From Paragorgia papillata (Eukaryota; Cnidaria; Anthozoa; Scleralcyonacea; Coralliidae), in contig JAWNZC010000222.1 in assembly GCA_035771165.1 (NCBI GenBank), positions 310,001-374,000 of the forward strand: 64,000 bases of DNA. The letters run 5' to 3'. Shown one piece after another: positions 11,881 through 22,497 of the stretch. The notes under the pieces were generated by a model. The model saw only the letters and a list, made by a program, of their open reading frames with translations, made no database searches and was not told the DNA's origin. Position 1 is the stretch's first letter. Every line of letters begins with the position of its first letter. A program made the position numbers and the translations under genes.

Positions 11881-12120
11881 TTAATATGTTTATTCATCTG
11901 TTTTCCTGAATCAAAATTATCTTTGGGAAAAATGAGTAACACGTTCATAAATCGTCCATGGTCGGCCCATGGTCGGCCCAAGCAGAATATAGCGGGTATA
12001 TGTTTGTATGTTTATTCATATGTTTTCCTGAATCAAAATGATCTTTGGGAAAAATGGGTAACACGTTCAAAAATCGTCCATGGTCAGCCCAAGCAGAATA
12101 TAGCGGGTTCAGAATATGGA
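11880..12120. repeat. Tandem duplication of about 120 bp
   Basis: Two adjacent copies share 'ttttcctgaatcaaaat', 'tttgggaaaaatg', 'gtaacacgttca' and 'gcccaagcagaatatagcgg'. The first copy contains an extra internal doubling of 'ccatggtcgg'. No function is apparent. Confidence 0.75.
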
Positions 12121-12219
12121 CTACGAGCGGGTGGTCCCTCCTTTCCCCGGGCGCGGGTTCATTTCGGGCGCGACGGGAAAGAAGGGCCTGCAGACAATGC
12201 ACTAATCTATATATAGATC

Positions 12220-13070
12220 AGTGAGACAATGTCGTTGAAGTTGTGGCCTCGAGGCTCCGCCCAGTCAGTTTAAAATTAACGAATTTCTCAATATCATTCG
12301 TTAGATTGAGTTTATAAATTATAATTTCACTTAACGCAGAACCAGTCCCATATACCAGATTATATATATGTCAGCATGATCGTTTGAATATGACAAAAAT
12401 ATTGATTCAAACATTGTGAAGATCGGATGTCTGTGAGAAAATGTATAAGCGATCGAACGCTGTCATTCCGGCCTATTTTAATATATTGGACAACTTAAAT
12501 TATAATTTTACTACTCAATGCGTCCTGGAACTTTTGACACTTTAAAATTTAATTAAACCGCTATAATTTCGTAACAAATTAAAAATGTTTCCAGTACCTT
12601 GCGGTTTATTATATTTTCATACGCAATTTGTTACAGACGTGTCGTCGGATGAAGAGATATTTGAACGCGGCTTTCTTGTTCACGCGGTGTTTTAATATGT
12701 TCGTTGAGACAAAAGTACGTTGTCCTTTAGTGAAATCAGTAATTATTATCTGATATCAGATTAAAAGTCGCTGTATATTACATGTTGAAATGGTCAGCAA
12801 ATCAAAGTAGGAGTTGACTTCAAGTAGCAAATAAACCGTATATACAACCAGGATACAACCAGACATAATTCGTGTTCTCGAGCTCGCCCTGTTGATTTCA
12901 GCTAACCTGTTGCGATCGAGAGAATACACTTTATACGAAGAACACTTTTCCTTTCAGCTAGTAAAACAAGTATCAGAGCGATAATGCGATATAGACGATG
13001 GATTATTCTTGAATTTTAATTTGACTTGACCGGCCTGTGAATCAACGATTTCAGCCAATGGGAATTTTGC
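12220..13070. other. A/T-rich stretch with no recognised feature
   Basis: About 850 bp in which I see no credible coding frame, RNA gene or clear repeat. Confidence 0.4.
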
Positions 13071-13138
13071 ATTGTGTGGGCAACGCGGATTTCTATGGAA
13101 AGCCATAGCTGTCTTAAGTGGTCAAACTTCATTTCATT

Positions 13139-13517
13139 CGGTGCTTTTGTCATTATACGCGGTGCTTTCAACATTATACGCGGTGCTTTCAACATTATAC
13201 GCGGTGCTTTCAACATTATACGCGGTGCTTTCAACATTATACGCGGTGCTTTCAACATTATACGCGGTGCTTTCAACATTATACGCGGTGGTTTCATCAT
13301 TATACGCGGTGGTTTCATCATTATACGCGGTGGTTTCATCATTATACGCGGTGGTTTCATCATTATACGCGGTGCTTTCAACATTATACGCGGTGCTTCG
13401 AACATTATACCCGTTGCTTTCAACATTATACGCGGTGCTTTCAACATTATACGCGGTGCTTTCAACATTATACGCGGTGCTTCGAACATTATACGCGGTG
13501 CTTCGAACATTATACGA
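13139..13517 (+). repeat. 21-bp minisatellite upstream of the SAM ORF (copy 1)
   Basis: About 18 copies of the unit 'gtgctttcaacattatacgc' plus one base, with variants 'tttcatc' and 'ttcgaac' at the centre. Because 21 is divisible by three, all frames stay open, but the products (for example cycling AFNIIRG) are probably not proteins. It lies about 150 bp upstream of the SAM-domain ORF, and an inverted relative sits in the same position beside copy 2. It may therefore be a promoter-linked array of the element. Confidence 0.9.
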
Positions 13518-13666
13518 TTATATTCAGTGAGCCAGTATTTTTGGTCAGCGTCAAATACATATCAAAGGTGTGAGCTCGTGTCATTTCCTACCTCGAAATT
13601 TGCAAGTTTAGCGTTCAGCGAATCGTTTAGCGTTTTCTGGGCTTTAGGCAGTGTTTTCTTTTTAAA

Positions 13667-13882
13667 ATGGAGCAAATACTACAATCGTTAGACATGGGAA
13701 CTTTGCTTGGCCGTTTCCAAGCTCAAAGAATGGAACCGGCGACCGTTGTAGCGGCATCAGATCAAGAATTGGTTCGTCTCGGTGTGAGCACAATCGGAGA
13801 GCGTATTCGCCTACGTGATGCTTGTAAGAAGAAATTGGAGGAAAATACTCCTTCTACAAGCCAAACCGCTGCTGTTCGTTAA
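13667..13882 (+). CDS. SAM-domain protein, first exon or truncated copy 1
   Basis: A 71-residue ORF starting MEQILQSLDM. The pattern of hydrophobic positions (LQSLDMGTLLGRF, MEPATVVAASDQELVRLGV and IGERIRLRDACKK) is that of a SAM domain, a small helical protein-interaction fold. The ATG follows the 21-bp array by about 150 bp. The frame meets TAA directly after TSQTAAVR. In copy 2 the corresponding position is CAG and the frame could continue into ERLSIF, so the TAA in this copy looks like a nonsense mutation. I recall similar SAM-headed proteins as multicopy families in cnidarian genomes, often tied to mobile elements; that link is from memory and not tested. Confidence 0.6.
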   Translation: MEQILQSLDMGTLLGRFQAQRMEPATVVAASDQELVRLGVSTIGERIRLRDACKKKLEENTPSTSQTAAVR

Positions 13883-13885
13883 GAG

Positions 13886-15050
13886 CGTCTTTCCATTTTT
13901 TCCCAAACTCTCACAAATCCTAATACGAATCACCCAATAAACTCATGTGATTGGAGCTCGCCTCGTCGCCACCGGTGCCAAATTCTACTAGACATCAGCG
14001 TCGATCTACGTACTCCAATCTCAAGGAAGCACAAGTCAGTGGATTCCCATATTTGGACCCCTTACCACAACAAAAATACAATTGACTTCTCCAGAAGGAT
14101 TTATTCTACAAATTAAAATAAATTATAATTAAAAATCAAGTATAATTAAAATCAAAAATCAAAATAAATTATATTACTAACCCCCCACCCCCTACCCCCC
14201 ACCCCCATAAAATTCAAAACTTAAAATCCACTTCATAAAACCTAACCCTAATCCTAACCCACCCCTACCTCAACCCTTCAAATCCCAACCCTAATAATCT
14301 CAACCCTAACCCCACCCACCCTACTTATAAAACCCCACTAACCCTAAACCTAACCCTGACCTTAATCACATTTATCAGCCCAAGTTTATTTTACAAATTA
14401 AATGAAAGTTATAATTAAATTTAAAAATAAAAATAAAAATTTGTTTCATTTAATGCATGTTGCTGTGTGGAGCATCTTACCAACCCCTCAACTACTGCAT
14501 GTTATGATAATTTATGCTTATTTCCACATAAGTGGGGGTACATACTGTAGTCTTACTCAAGTTTGTACAATAAGATTGGACAACAAAAAGTTTTGCTAAG
14601 TCTATGGAATCTTGACTTATGATGCCCCCCCCCCCTCCCCCCCCAATCCAAATGAGCCTTTATGGTACTGTTGAACTTGGATAATATGCAAAAGATGAAA
14701 ATCAATGAATAAGCATTAATTAGCACAAAATGCACTAGTCGTTGGGTTGGTAAGTTGTTATATTTGTATTACAGCCACTGCTTGCAACTATATAGTTAAA
14801 TTCAAAACAGTCATTTAATTTACAGTGTAAATAAATGTTCAGCTAAACTTGCAAAAGCAGTGAATTTTCTGCATAATATATGTCCCATGTTTAACAATGT
14901 TAGTAGTATAATGTCTATAGTCTGTCTATAATACCAGACCCACACCATTCTGTTTCCAATGGTCATTTACTTATTTCACCGCTTGCTTACTCGCGCTACT
15001 CGAGGTTCTCGCTGTCGCACGTGCTTGATTACGGCTGTTATGCCTTCGTG
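13886..15050. other. Spacer between the SAM modules; telomere-like word cluster
   Basis: At 14170-14370 the plus strand is rich in 'ccctaa', 'cctaaccc' and 'aaccctaaccc' words, the complement of TTAGGG, but they are irregular and mixed with other C-rich and A-rich DNA. It is a degenerate interstitial telomere-like tract at best. A poly-C run lies at 14624-14644. The remainder, to 15050, is A/T-rich with no gene recognised. Confidence 0.45.
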
Positions 15051-15054
15051 GGTT

Positions 15055-15291
15055 AAAAATGGAAAGACGCTCCTGACGAACAGCAGCGGTTTGGCTTGTA
15101 GAAGGAGTATTTTCCTCCAATTTCCTTCTTACAAGCATCACGTAGGCGAATACGCTCTCCGATTGTGCTCACACCGAGACGAACCAATTCTTGATCTGAT
15201 GTCGCTACAACGGTCGCCGGTTCCATTCTTTGAGCTTGGAAACGGCCAAGCAAAGTTCCCATGTCTAACGATTGTAGTATTTGCTCCATTT
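15055..15291 (-). pseudogene. SAM-domain protein, copy 2, frameshifted
   Basis: On the minus strand from 15289 the first 54 or so residues are nearly the same as in copy 1 (MEQILQSLDM through LRDACKK, with one Ala to Thr). A one-base change in the Lys-Lys-Leu region then shifts the frame and yields EIGGKYSFYK. In the original frame the sequence continues through TSQTAAVRQERLSIF and then an Arg/Ser-rich tail. So copy 1 has a stop where copy 2 is open, and copy 2 has a frameshift where copy 1 is open; both appear inactivated independently. Confidence 0.65.
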
Positions 15292-15461
15292 TAAAAAGAA
15301 AACACTGCCTAAAGCCCAGAAAACGGTGAACGCTAAACTTGCAAATTTCGAGGTAGGAAATGACACGAGCTCACACCTTTGATATGTATTTGAAAACATG
15401 AAGTACATCCGGTAGTCCTTACAAAACGCTGACCAAAAATACTGGCTCACCGAATATAAGC

Positions 15462-15815
15462 GTATAATGTTCGAAGCACCGCGTATAATGTTCGAAGCAC
15501 CGCGTATAATGTTGAAAGCACCGCGTATAATGTTGAAACTTGAAAGCACCGCGTATAATGTTCGAAGCACCGCGTATAATGTTCGAAGCACCGCGTATAA
15601 TGTTCGAAGCACCGCGTATAATGTTGAAAGCACCGCGTATAATGATGAAACCACCGCGTATAATGATAAAACCACCGCGTATAATGTTGAAAGCACCGCG
15701 TATAATGTTGAAAGCACCGCGTATAATGTTGAAAGCACCGCGTATAATGTTGAAAGCACCGCGTATAATGTTGAAAGCACCGCGTATAATGATGAAAGCA
15801 CCGCGTATAATGACA
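15462..15815 (-). repeat. 21-bp minisatellite, inverted copy 2
   Basis: About 17 units of the complement of the copy 1 repeat ('gcaccgcgtataatgttgaa'), with the same three variants plus an irregular unit near 15535. It stands in the same place relative to the SAM ORF as in copy 1. Confidence 0.9.
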
Positions 15816-16035
15816 AAAGCACCGAATGAAATGAAGTTTGACCACTTAAGACAGCTATGGCTTTCCATAGATTTCGTTTCTTTGTACGTTGTCTGCAGTC
15901 CCTCCTTTCCACTGACCTATATAACTGGACTGCGTGTGTCCCCATTTTCACTTTCAAAATGGCGGCATTTATGGGTCCTTCTGCTAATGGTAGCGACCGC
16001 TGACATGTACTTATCGCAGGAAAAAATATTATTTA

Positions 16036-16520
16036 CCGTAATTATTCGAATAAACGCCGCGGCGTTTATTAAATTTTTGGCGCTTCAGGTGCGGCGTTTA
16101 TTCGAGGGCGGCGTTTATTCGAGGGCGGCGTTTATTGCAAATTTTGTAACAACTGTGAATTTATTAAAAAACTAAGAATAAAATTCATATGTCTTTTAAA
16201 TATATATAAATATATATGAAAATTGAACTGTTCACTGTCTTATATAATGACTAAGTTTCATTCTATTTCAATGTCACTGTCTCCTTCGTGGTCCGAGTCT
16301 AACAGCTGAATAATAGGGCATGCCTCTTCAACATCGGAAGACGTGTATTCTTCAGTACATAAGTACCGAATAAACGCCGCGGCGTTTATTAAATTTTTGG
16401 CGCTTCAGGTGCGGCGTTTATTCGAGGGCGGCGTTTAATAATATTTTTGCTTGTCCCTGCGGCGTTTATTCGAGGGCGGCGTTTATTCGAGGGAGGCGTT
16501 TATTCGAATAATTACGGTAT
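16036..16520. mobile_element. Pogo/Tigger-like internal-deletion element with 25-bp termini
   Basis: The ends are 'taccgtaattattcgaataa'/'ttattcgaataattacggta', extended by 'acgcc'/'ggcgt'. Both subterminal regions carry repeats of 'ggcgtttattcgaggg'. The interior keeps a minus-strand acidic protein tail (16258-16366). Short TIRs and a possible TA target fit a Tc1/mariner-type element of the pogo branch. That family assignment is inferred from the acidic tail and the TIR style and is not certain. Confidence 0.65.
16258..16366 (-). pseudogene. C-terminal acidic tail of a transposase
   Basis: On the minus strand the frame reads RYLCTEEYTSSDVEEACP, then IIQLLDSDHEGDSDIEIE and a TGA stop. The Asp/Glu-rich ending resembles the acidic tails of pogo/Tigger-type transposases. 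Everything N-terminal to it (DNA-binding and DDE regions) is deleted, leaving the tail between subterminal repeats. Confidence 0.5.
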
Positions 16521-16619
16521 GTAAATACAAAGCGATTTTCTTACTTTATTAATAACTTGTTCCTGTCCTGCACCATTAGCAAAAGGACCCATAAATACCG
16601 CCATTTTGAAAACGGTTTT

Positions 16620-17820
16620 GGGGAAAGCATCTTATAGCTTACAGAGAACGACGTATAATACAGAGTGAAAGTTGTTGGGCGAGTTTGACGTTGACCATTT
16701 TTTCAAACACCACCTTTCAAAGATTCCAGACAAAGCTAGAACGAAGCGAGCAATCTGAATTACGACATTTAAAAGAAATCATGCATCACAGACACGGAGC
16801 CTCTAAAAGATGCTGTCCGCCATAGGTTAACGTCAAATTCACCCAACAGCTCAGTTCACTGTAAGTTAAGTTAACAAAAGAATGCCTTCGGAGCCAATCA
16901 AAACATACAATTAAACGATTGACTGACGACAAACCGCCGAAGCCAAAATTGTAAACCAAGTACTTCATGTAAGTCAATGCTATGGCAGCATGAGCGAAAT
17001 CAGTTCAAGGAGCGAGAATATTTATTTCAAGAATAGAAGTTTTTACAAGCTTGGTAAGTATTTTAAGTCTGAATCGTAGTCAATTTTTAAATGTGATGTA
17101 CTATAGACGTTGTTGGAATGATGATAAGTTTTTGAAAGCCTCTTAAGGCCATTTATATGGCCAACATGTTTACATGTATTCAGCAGTCTGATCGAGCTTT
17201 GTAAACTGACAAGGCTGTGCATTGCTGAAAACTAGCTTCATGATCAAGCAACAATGCGCAAAACCTGTGGTAGTCCACGAGTGAAATTATTATGCTATTA
17301 AATAACATATTCATGTGTACAATAGCTATGTAGACTAAGTGAGTGTGAAAACGAAACGGCAAGTATTTATATTTATAATGGAGTAATTAAATTGTATGCT
17401 GCAGTTGCCAATGTCATGCGAAAATTTATGATATGAATGCCAAATATTTATTCTACCTTTTACTGCATGCATGCATATACAGTATACGTCTAGTCTTGAA
17501 GAACAATTAATGTATAGTTGCTAAGTTGCTTTCATAATTTTGATGACAATTGCTGGAGATCTTCGTTCACAACTTCATTATTTCTAAACTTTACAGCAGT
17601 CATACTTCAGATGCTTGTCATCTCAAACGATTTTCCTTTACCTACCAACTGGATTGCATTATTATTTGACAAATTGTTGCAACAAAGTTATTTAAATACT
17701 TTAGTCAAATTTTGTGAGTTATTGGTGTACTGTATTAAAATTTGATTGGCCTACTAAACAATAGCCATACTTTATTACCATAGGTTTTAAATAGTACCAT
17801 AGCTTTAATAGTCAAGCTAT
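16620..17820. other. No recognised feature
   Basis: About 1.2 kb without a supported gene or clear repeat. Short ORFs (for example 16786-16977 minus and 17518-17745 plus) have no domain I recognise and no splice-linked partner that I can see. Confidence 0.4.
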
Positions 17821-17975
17821 TAGTGCACTGCCTCTGACCACTGAGGACCAGAGTAAAGCCCATTTGGATTGAGTTAGTATTTGAATGGGTGACCATGCAC
17901 CTGTCCGGGCTTGGAACTCATGTCAGATATGAGTAGAGTTGTTAGCACTTAGCCATCTGTGCCTTGCTGGCTTTA
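17821..17975 (+). repeat. 5S rRNA-derived SINE (degenerate copy)
   Basis: 'gttagtatttgaatgggtga' resembles the internal-promoter C-box of 5S rRNA (consensus 'gttagtacttggatgggtga'). It is followed by 'gcttggaactcatg' and 'gagtagagttgt', a tail shared with the copy at 36946. A 5S-headed promoter with a non-5S tail is the pattern of SINE3-type elements. Confidence 0.6.
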
Positions 17976-18229
17976 CTCTGAGAGTCTGAGTTGACTGAGT
18001 GCTTTATCAAAGTTAAAACACAGCATGGCCTGTGAGCATACAGTAGACAATTTTGTCAAAAATCTTGTTCAGCTCTAGATCTGAATACAAAGTTGTTACA
18101 ACTATATAATTCCATCAATGTTGCCAAGAATCTTGTTCAGCTATGAATACAAAGTTTTTACAAGTACACAGTTGCATCATTGTTTTTACCATAGTAGCTA
18201 TAGGCATTAAACGCTTCACGCCTGGGCGT

Positions 18230-18590
18230 GCCTACTTTTTATTTATTTATGTTTGTTATTTTTAGAGGAAAATATTTTGGAGATACTTGTAACGCTAAGT
18301 AAGATAATCTAGCGTTAATTTTATATCAACATAAGGGGGTCGCTGATGATCAATTGTAGGTTGGGGATCTCAATCGAGGACGCCAAGCGACTGTGTACAC
18401 ACCATTGTAGGTTGTGCCGATTGACGCCGGGACTGCTTTTTGCTAAGAGAACTAGAATGAAGACAGGGCAAAACATTGGGCGTGGTCGGCCACCTAGTTG
18501 ACCGCGTGTTTGTATCGAGAAGACCCTCTCTCTATTTAGAGAGCATCAATTGGGAAAAGAATGAAAGTAAGGGAATTTTTCATATTCTCT
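18230..18590 (+). repeat. rDNA-type spacer block, third copy
   Basis: It closely parallels 1-314, including 'tgatgatcaattgtaggttg', 'cacaccattgtaggttgtgc', 'aaaacattgggcgtgg' and 'gttgaccgcgtgt', and leads into another 18S start. Compared with block 1 it has small insertions, such as the tract near 18540-18590. Confidence 0.65.
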
Positions 18591-19015
18591 CCGTTCTTGT
18601 CGAGGAAAGTTAACTGGTTGATCTTGTCAGTAACATATGCTAATCTCAGAGATTAAGCCATGCACGTCTAAGTACAAGCACTGGAACTGTGAAACTACGT
18701 ATAGCTCATTAAATCGGTTATCGTCTATTTGATTGTACCTTTGTTACTTGGATAACCGTAGCAATTCTAAAGCTAATACATGCGAAAAGTCCCGACTACG
18801 GGAACGCGGATGCATTAAAGAGATTTCAAACCGCCGTTGGTGAATCTAAATAACTATGCGAAGTGCATGGCCCTTGCGCCGGCGATGTTTCATCCAAATT
18901 TCTGCCTTGTCGATGATAGTGTAGTGGTTCACCATCGCCGCAACTGTTAACGGAGAATCATTGTACGAACCCGGCTACCATATGTAACGAAGGTGTAAAA
19001 TATCCAATCTAGAGG
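18591..19015 (+). pseudogene. 18S rRNA 5' fragment, second copy (longer)
   Basis: It follows 18S from 'ggttgatcttgtcag' through 'gagattaagccatgcacgtc', 'cattaaatcggttatcg' and 'acttggataaccgtagc'. It continues further than the first copy, through 'tttcatccaaatttctgcc' and 'taacggagaat', to the region equivalent to the first 440 or so bases. It then dissolves into the same GGAGAC-type minisatellite at about 19010. Conserved positions are altered, so it is a pseudogene. Confidence 0.85.
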
Positions 19016-19795
19016 GAGACGGATGACGGAGACGATGATAGGATACTGAGACGGATGACGGAGACGGTGATAGGAGACTGAGACGGATGACGGAGACGAT
19101 GATAGGAGAATGCGACGGATGACGGAGACAATGATAGGAGACGTAGAAGATGATAGGAGAATGAGACGGAGAGGATGATAGAAGACGGAGACGAGAGGAA
19201 ACGGAGACGGATGACGGAGACGATGATAGGAGACTGAGACGGATGACGGAGACGGAGACGATGATAGGAGAATGAGACGGAGACGATGATAGGAGAATGA
19301 GACGGAGACGGACACGGTGATAGGAGACGGAGACGGAGACGATGATAGGAGAATGAGACGGAGACGATGATAGGAGACGGAGACGGACACGATGATAGGA
19401 GAAGAGACGGAGACGATGATAGGGGAATGAGACGGAGACGGAGACGGAGACGATGATAGGGGAATGAGACGGAGACGAAGACGATGATAGGAGAATGAAA
19501 CGGAGACGATGATAGGAGAATGAGACGGAGACGATGATAGGAGACGGATGACGGAGACGATGATAGGAGCATGAGACGGAGACGATGATAGGAGAATGAG
19601 ACGGAGACGATGATGGAGAATGAGACGGAGACGAAGACGATGATAGGAGAATGAGACGGAGGACGATGATAGGAGAATGAGACGGAGACGGGAGGAAGAT
19701 GATAGGAGAATGAGACGGAGACGATGATGGAGAATGAGGCGGAGACTAAGACGATGATAGGAGACGGATGACGGAGACGGATGATAGGAGAATGA
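19008..19795. repeat. GATGATAGGAGAATGAGACGGAGAC minisatellite, second array
   Basis: It is composed of the same words as the 621-2424 array ('gatgataggagaatgagacg', 'gacggatgacggagac') and again sits directly downstream of an 18S 5' fragment. Minus-strand ORFs across it are repeat artefacts. Confidence 0.9.
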
Positions 19796-19796
19796 T

Positions 19797-20700
19797 TGAT
19801 GTATGAGGACGATGTATATAAAGAGAATCCCAGCTAAAAGACGCTCTCGCCTTTTAAATAAAATTTGAAAATTACGTAAACTTGTTTGCAATCACGTTAA
19901 AAGAAATGTACCCAGGTCTTCTCATATCCATCGTTTGGTTTATGCATTTAGCCCGTAGGAACGGAATAAGCTGCTGAGGGATCATGTAAGGTATTCAAAT
20001 CGAAATGGAAATGGAAATCGAAATTTTCCTGATTTTTTAAAAAAAACAAAAATATTATATTCATTCCAAATACAGCCTTCTTCTTCCCACAGAATGTCTA
20101 AAAAGACTTTATTTAACCGCTTTTTACCCTAATTCAGAAGTTCGAGAAATGACCAAAATCGGTCAAAAAGTGGGAGAATGAAACGGAGACGATGCTAGGA
20201 AAATGAGGCGGAGACAAAGACGATGATAGGAGAATGAGACGGAGGACGATGATAGGAGAATGAAGACGGAGACGGATGATAGGAGAATGATGATGTATGA
20301 GGACGATGTATAAAGAGAATCCGAGCTAAAAGACTCTCACCTTTTGAATAAAATTTGGAAATTACGTAAACTTGTTTGCAAGCACGTTAAAAGAAATGTA
20401 CCCAGGTCTTCTCATATCCATAGTTTGGTTTATGCATTTAGCCCGCAGGAACGGAATAAGCTGCTGAGCAATCAAGTTAAGGTATTCAAAACGAAATGGA
20501 AATGGAAATCGAAATTTTACCGATATTTTAAAAAAACCCAAAATATTATATTCATTCCAAATACAGCCTTCTTCTTCCCACAGAATGTCTAAAAAGACTT
20601 TATCTAACCGCTTTTTACCCTAATTCAAAAGTTCGAGAAATGACCAAAATCGGTCAAAAAGTAAAGGCTAACCCCTGAACTTTTTTTTAACCTCCAATTT
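19797..20700. repeat. Tandem duplication with a period of about 490 bp
   Basis: 19797-20160 and 20287-20650 are near-identical: 'gatgtatgaggacgatgtat', 'aaacttgtttgcaa', 'gtacccaggtcttctcat' and 'tagcccg' all recur about 490 bp apart. A short stretch of minisatellite (20170-20300) separates them. Copy 2 is open from 20344 to 20592 but copy 1 has an early stop, and no domain is recognised, so I do not call a gene. The ends carry the 165-bp block sequence also seen at 2425-3000. Confidence 0.8.
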
Positions 20701-20886
20701 AAAAAAAAAATGAATATGCTCGTGAATATTCAAAGTCAACTCCTCGTCCACCACACTACTGGAAACCATATGTTGCGGAGCGATCCGCTGCTGCTGCTGC
20801 TACTGCTACGCGAACTTGTATTGAGCGATTGCAGATCCAGACCTCGCTTGCGACCTGCTATTTTTTTTTTGTAACTTTAACAAAAC
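20700..20886 (+). repeat. rDNA-type spacer fragment
   Basis: It repeats the words of 3070-3240 ('attcaaagtcaactcctcg', 'ggaaaccatatgttgcgg', 'gcagatccagacc') and ends against the G-rich array. Confidence 0.55.
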
Positions 20887-21163
20887 CCCCGGGGGACGGG
20901 GGACGGGGGACGGGGGACGGGGGACGGGGGACGGGGGACGGGGGACGGGGGACGGGGGACGGGGGACGGGGGACGGGGGACGGGGGACGGGGGACGGGGG
21001 ACGGGGGACGGGGGACGGGGGACGGGGGACGGGGGACGGGGGACGGGGGACGGGGGACGGGGGACGGGGGACGGGGGACGGGGGACGGGGGACGGGGGAC
21101 GGGGGACGGGGGACGGGGGACGGGGGACGGGGGACGGGGGACGGGGGACGGGGGACGGGGGAC
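20887..21163. repeat. (GGGGGAC)n heptanucleotide array
   Basis: About 39 near-perfect copies of GGGGGAC. Each unit supplies a run of five G with a two-base spacer, so the plus strand can form many overlapping G-quadruplexes. The open frames in both strands are repeat artefacts (Gly-Asp-Gly or Pro-Arg cycling). Confidence 0.95.
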
Positions 21164-22490
21164 GTGTCTGATATCAGCGGTGGCGCCAGGAATTCCCCAC
21201 ACAGGGGCTAAGGTCTGCGACATGTGGGCTAGTAGGGGGATCTGGGAGAAAAAAAATTCAAAATTTGAACGTCTAAAATAGCTTTTTCCAGTCTTTTCAG
21301 CGTGAAATTATCGCAATAACTGACAAACTACATAATCTATTTTCAAGCTATCAAGAGACGAAAAATCTGTTGAACACCTAGTGCATGGACAGGTCATTAA
21401 CTTTTGACATTTTCGTTCAATTTTGCAGACAGAAAATGGAATTTTGTGTTGTAATTATTATTGTCAGCTTCTACACAATATAATATACCGTATACTGCAT
21501 TTCCAAAAAATCTGGTGTATCGGAATTCGGAAGTCTTGTCAGCTTGTCAGAACGACGGAATTCGGAAAGGTGTTGCAGGGCGCGAGGTGTTGTGTTACTG
21601 TGAACTGCAAATTTTTCCACAGGCACTGAGATCTCGATAAAAGACAGTGCATTGTCTCCAAGCTGACAAGCTTCTCCACAATCTCAAACTCTTGTTTCTC
21701 TTTTTGGCTTGTTTCTCTCTGGCTAACGTTTTTGTGTCCTTTGGGGCAATTTTGGCACCCGCTTTAACATCAAATGTTAAATTAACTTAAACAGTGGCTC
21801 ATTTCTGTTGCTGCTTCCTTTGAGCTCTAGTTTTTTTTCACTTTTTCTGCACCCCTGCGTCGATTTTCGGCAATCTGAGAAATCTTTCAATGAATTCGTC
21901 GCCATTATGAATACGGAATACTTTAGTTACCAGACTCCCACGCCTCCTTGCATCCCCGCCCTTTACCCCCGGGACAAAATTAATAAAACAATTCCCCACC
22001 CCCGGGATTTGATTTTCTGCATTGTCCCCGGGGTTGCCCGGGCGGGGGGATGGTTACAGGAAGAATTGATTCATGCATTACACAACTAAAACTCCTTTGT
22101 GGTTTCCATTAACTACACTTTAACGTATAAAAAACATGATATACAATTTTCTTTTTGGCCACAAACTAATACAAACACACTGACATACCTACTTCCCAAA
22201 ATACACAACCCAACATACCCACACTTATTACTATAAAAGTCAATAGCTTGTACACAAACATATCAAATGATGAAGGCATTTAAGCCTCCGTTGATATGCT
22301 TAAGGTACACAAAACAGTTGACATCTATACAGACCACATTACCAATTTATACACTTCCACTTATACATACGTCAAACAATTTACTAATTATATCTTGACA
22401 TTATCCCACAATTACCCCCAAGGACAATGACTACCCCTGATGTCTGCACCACGCACGCTTCGCTGTGACCTGGGAACGAATGACGCAACA
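21164..22490. other. No gene recognised
   Basis: No convincing coding region is seen. At 21950-22060 there is a C/G-rich segment with 'cccccgggatttgattttct' and 'ccccggggttgcccgggcg', related in style to 11137-11280, probably an interspersed repeat. Confidence 0.4.
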
Positions 22491-22497
22491 CTACTTA

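Larger units (their letters stand above)
13080..15870. repeat. Inverted duplication of minisatellite plus SAM module
   Basis: 13080-13885 (plus) and 15055-15870 (minus) are inverted copies: a 21-bp array, a unique 150-200 bp leader, then the SAM ORF, pointing toward each other across about 1.17 kb. Copy 2 has an extra 30-odd bases in the leader and a different number and arrangement of 21-bp units. The outer boundaries coincide with 'agctgtcttaagtggtcaaa' and its complement. Confidence 0.85.
15945..16612. mobile_element. Inverted-terminal element hosting a nested element
   Basis: Left 15947-15984 and right 16573-16611 are inverted copies ('aaaatggcggcatttatggg' and its complement with a few changes, and 'ccattagca' at the inner edge). 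A second, distinct inverted-terminal element (16036-16520) occupies most of the interior, so this is a nested insertion or a composite. Confidence 0.6.

Noticed and set aside
13139..13517. Possible CRISPR array
   Set aside because: Units are contiguous with no unique spacers, and the context is eukaryotic.
13016..13691. Four overlapping ORFs over the 21-bp array
   Set aside because: A unit length divisible by three keeps all frames open; no non-repeat coding signal.
18947..19891. 314-codon minus-strand ORF
   Set aside because: Minisatellite read-through, same composition as 620-2443.
20829..21281. Gly-Asp and Pro-Arg repeat ORFs
   Set aside because: Translations of the GGGGGAC array.
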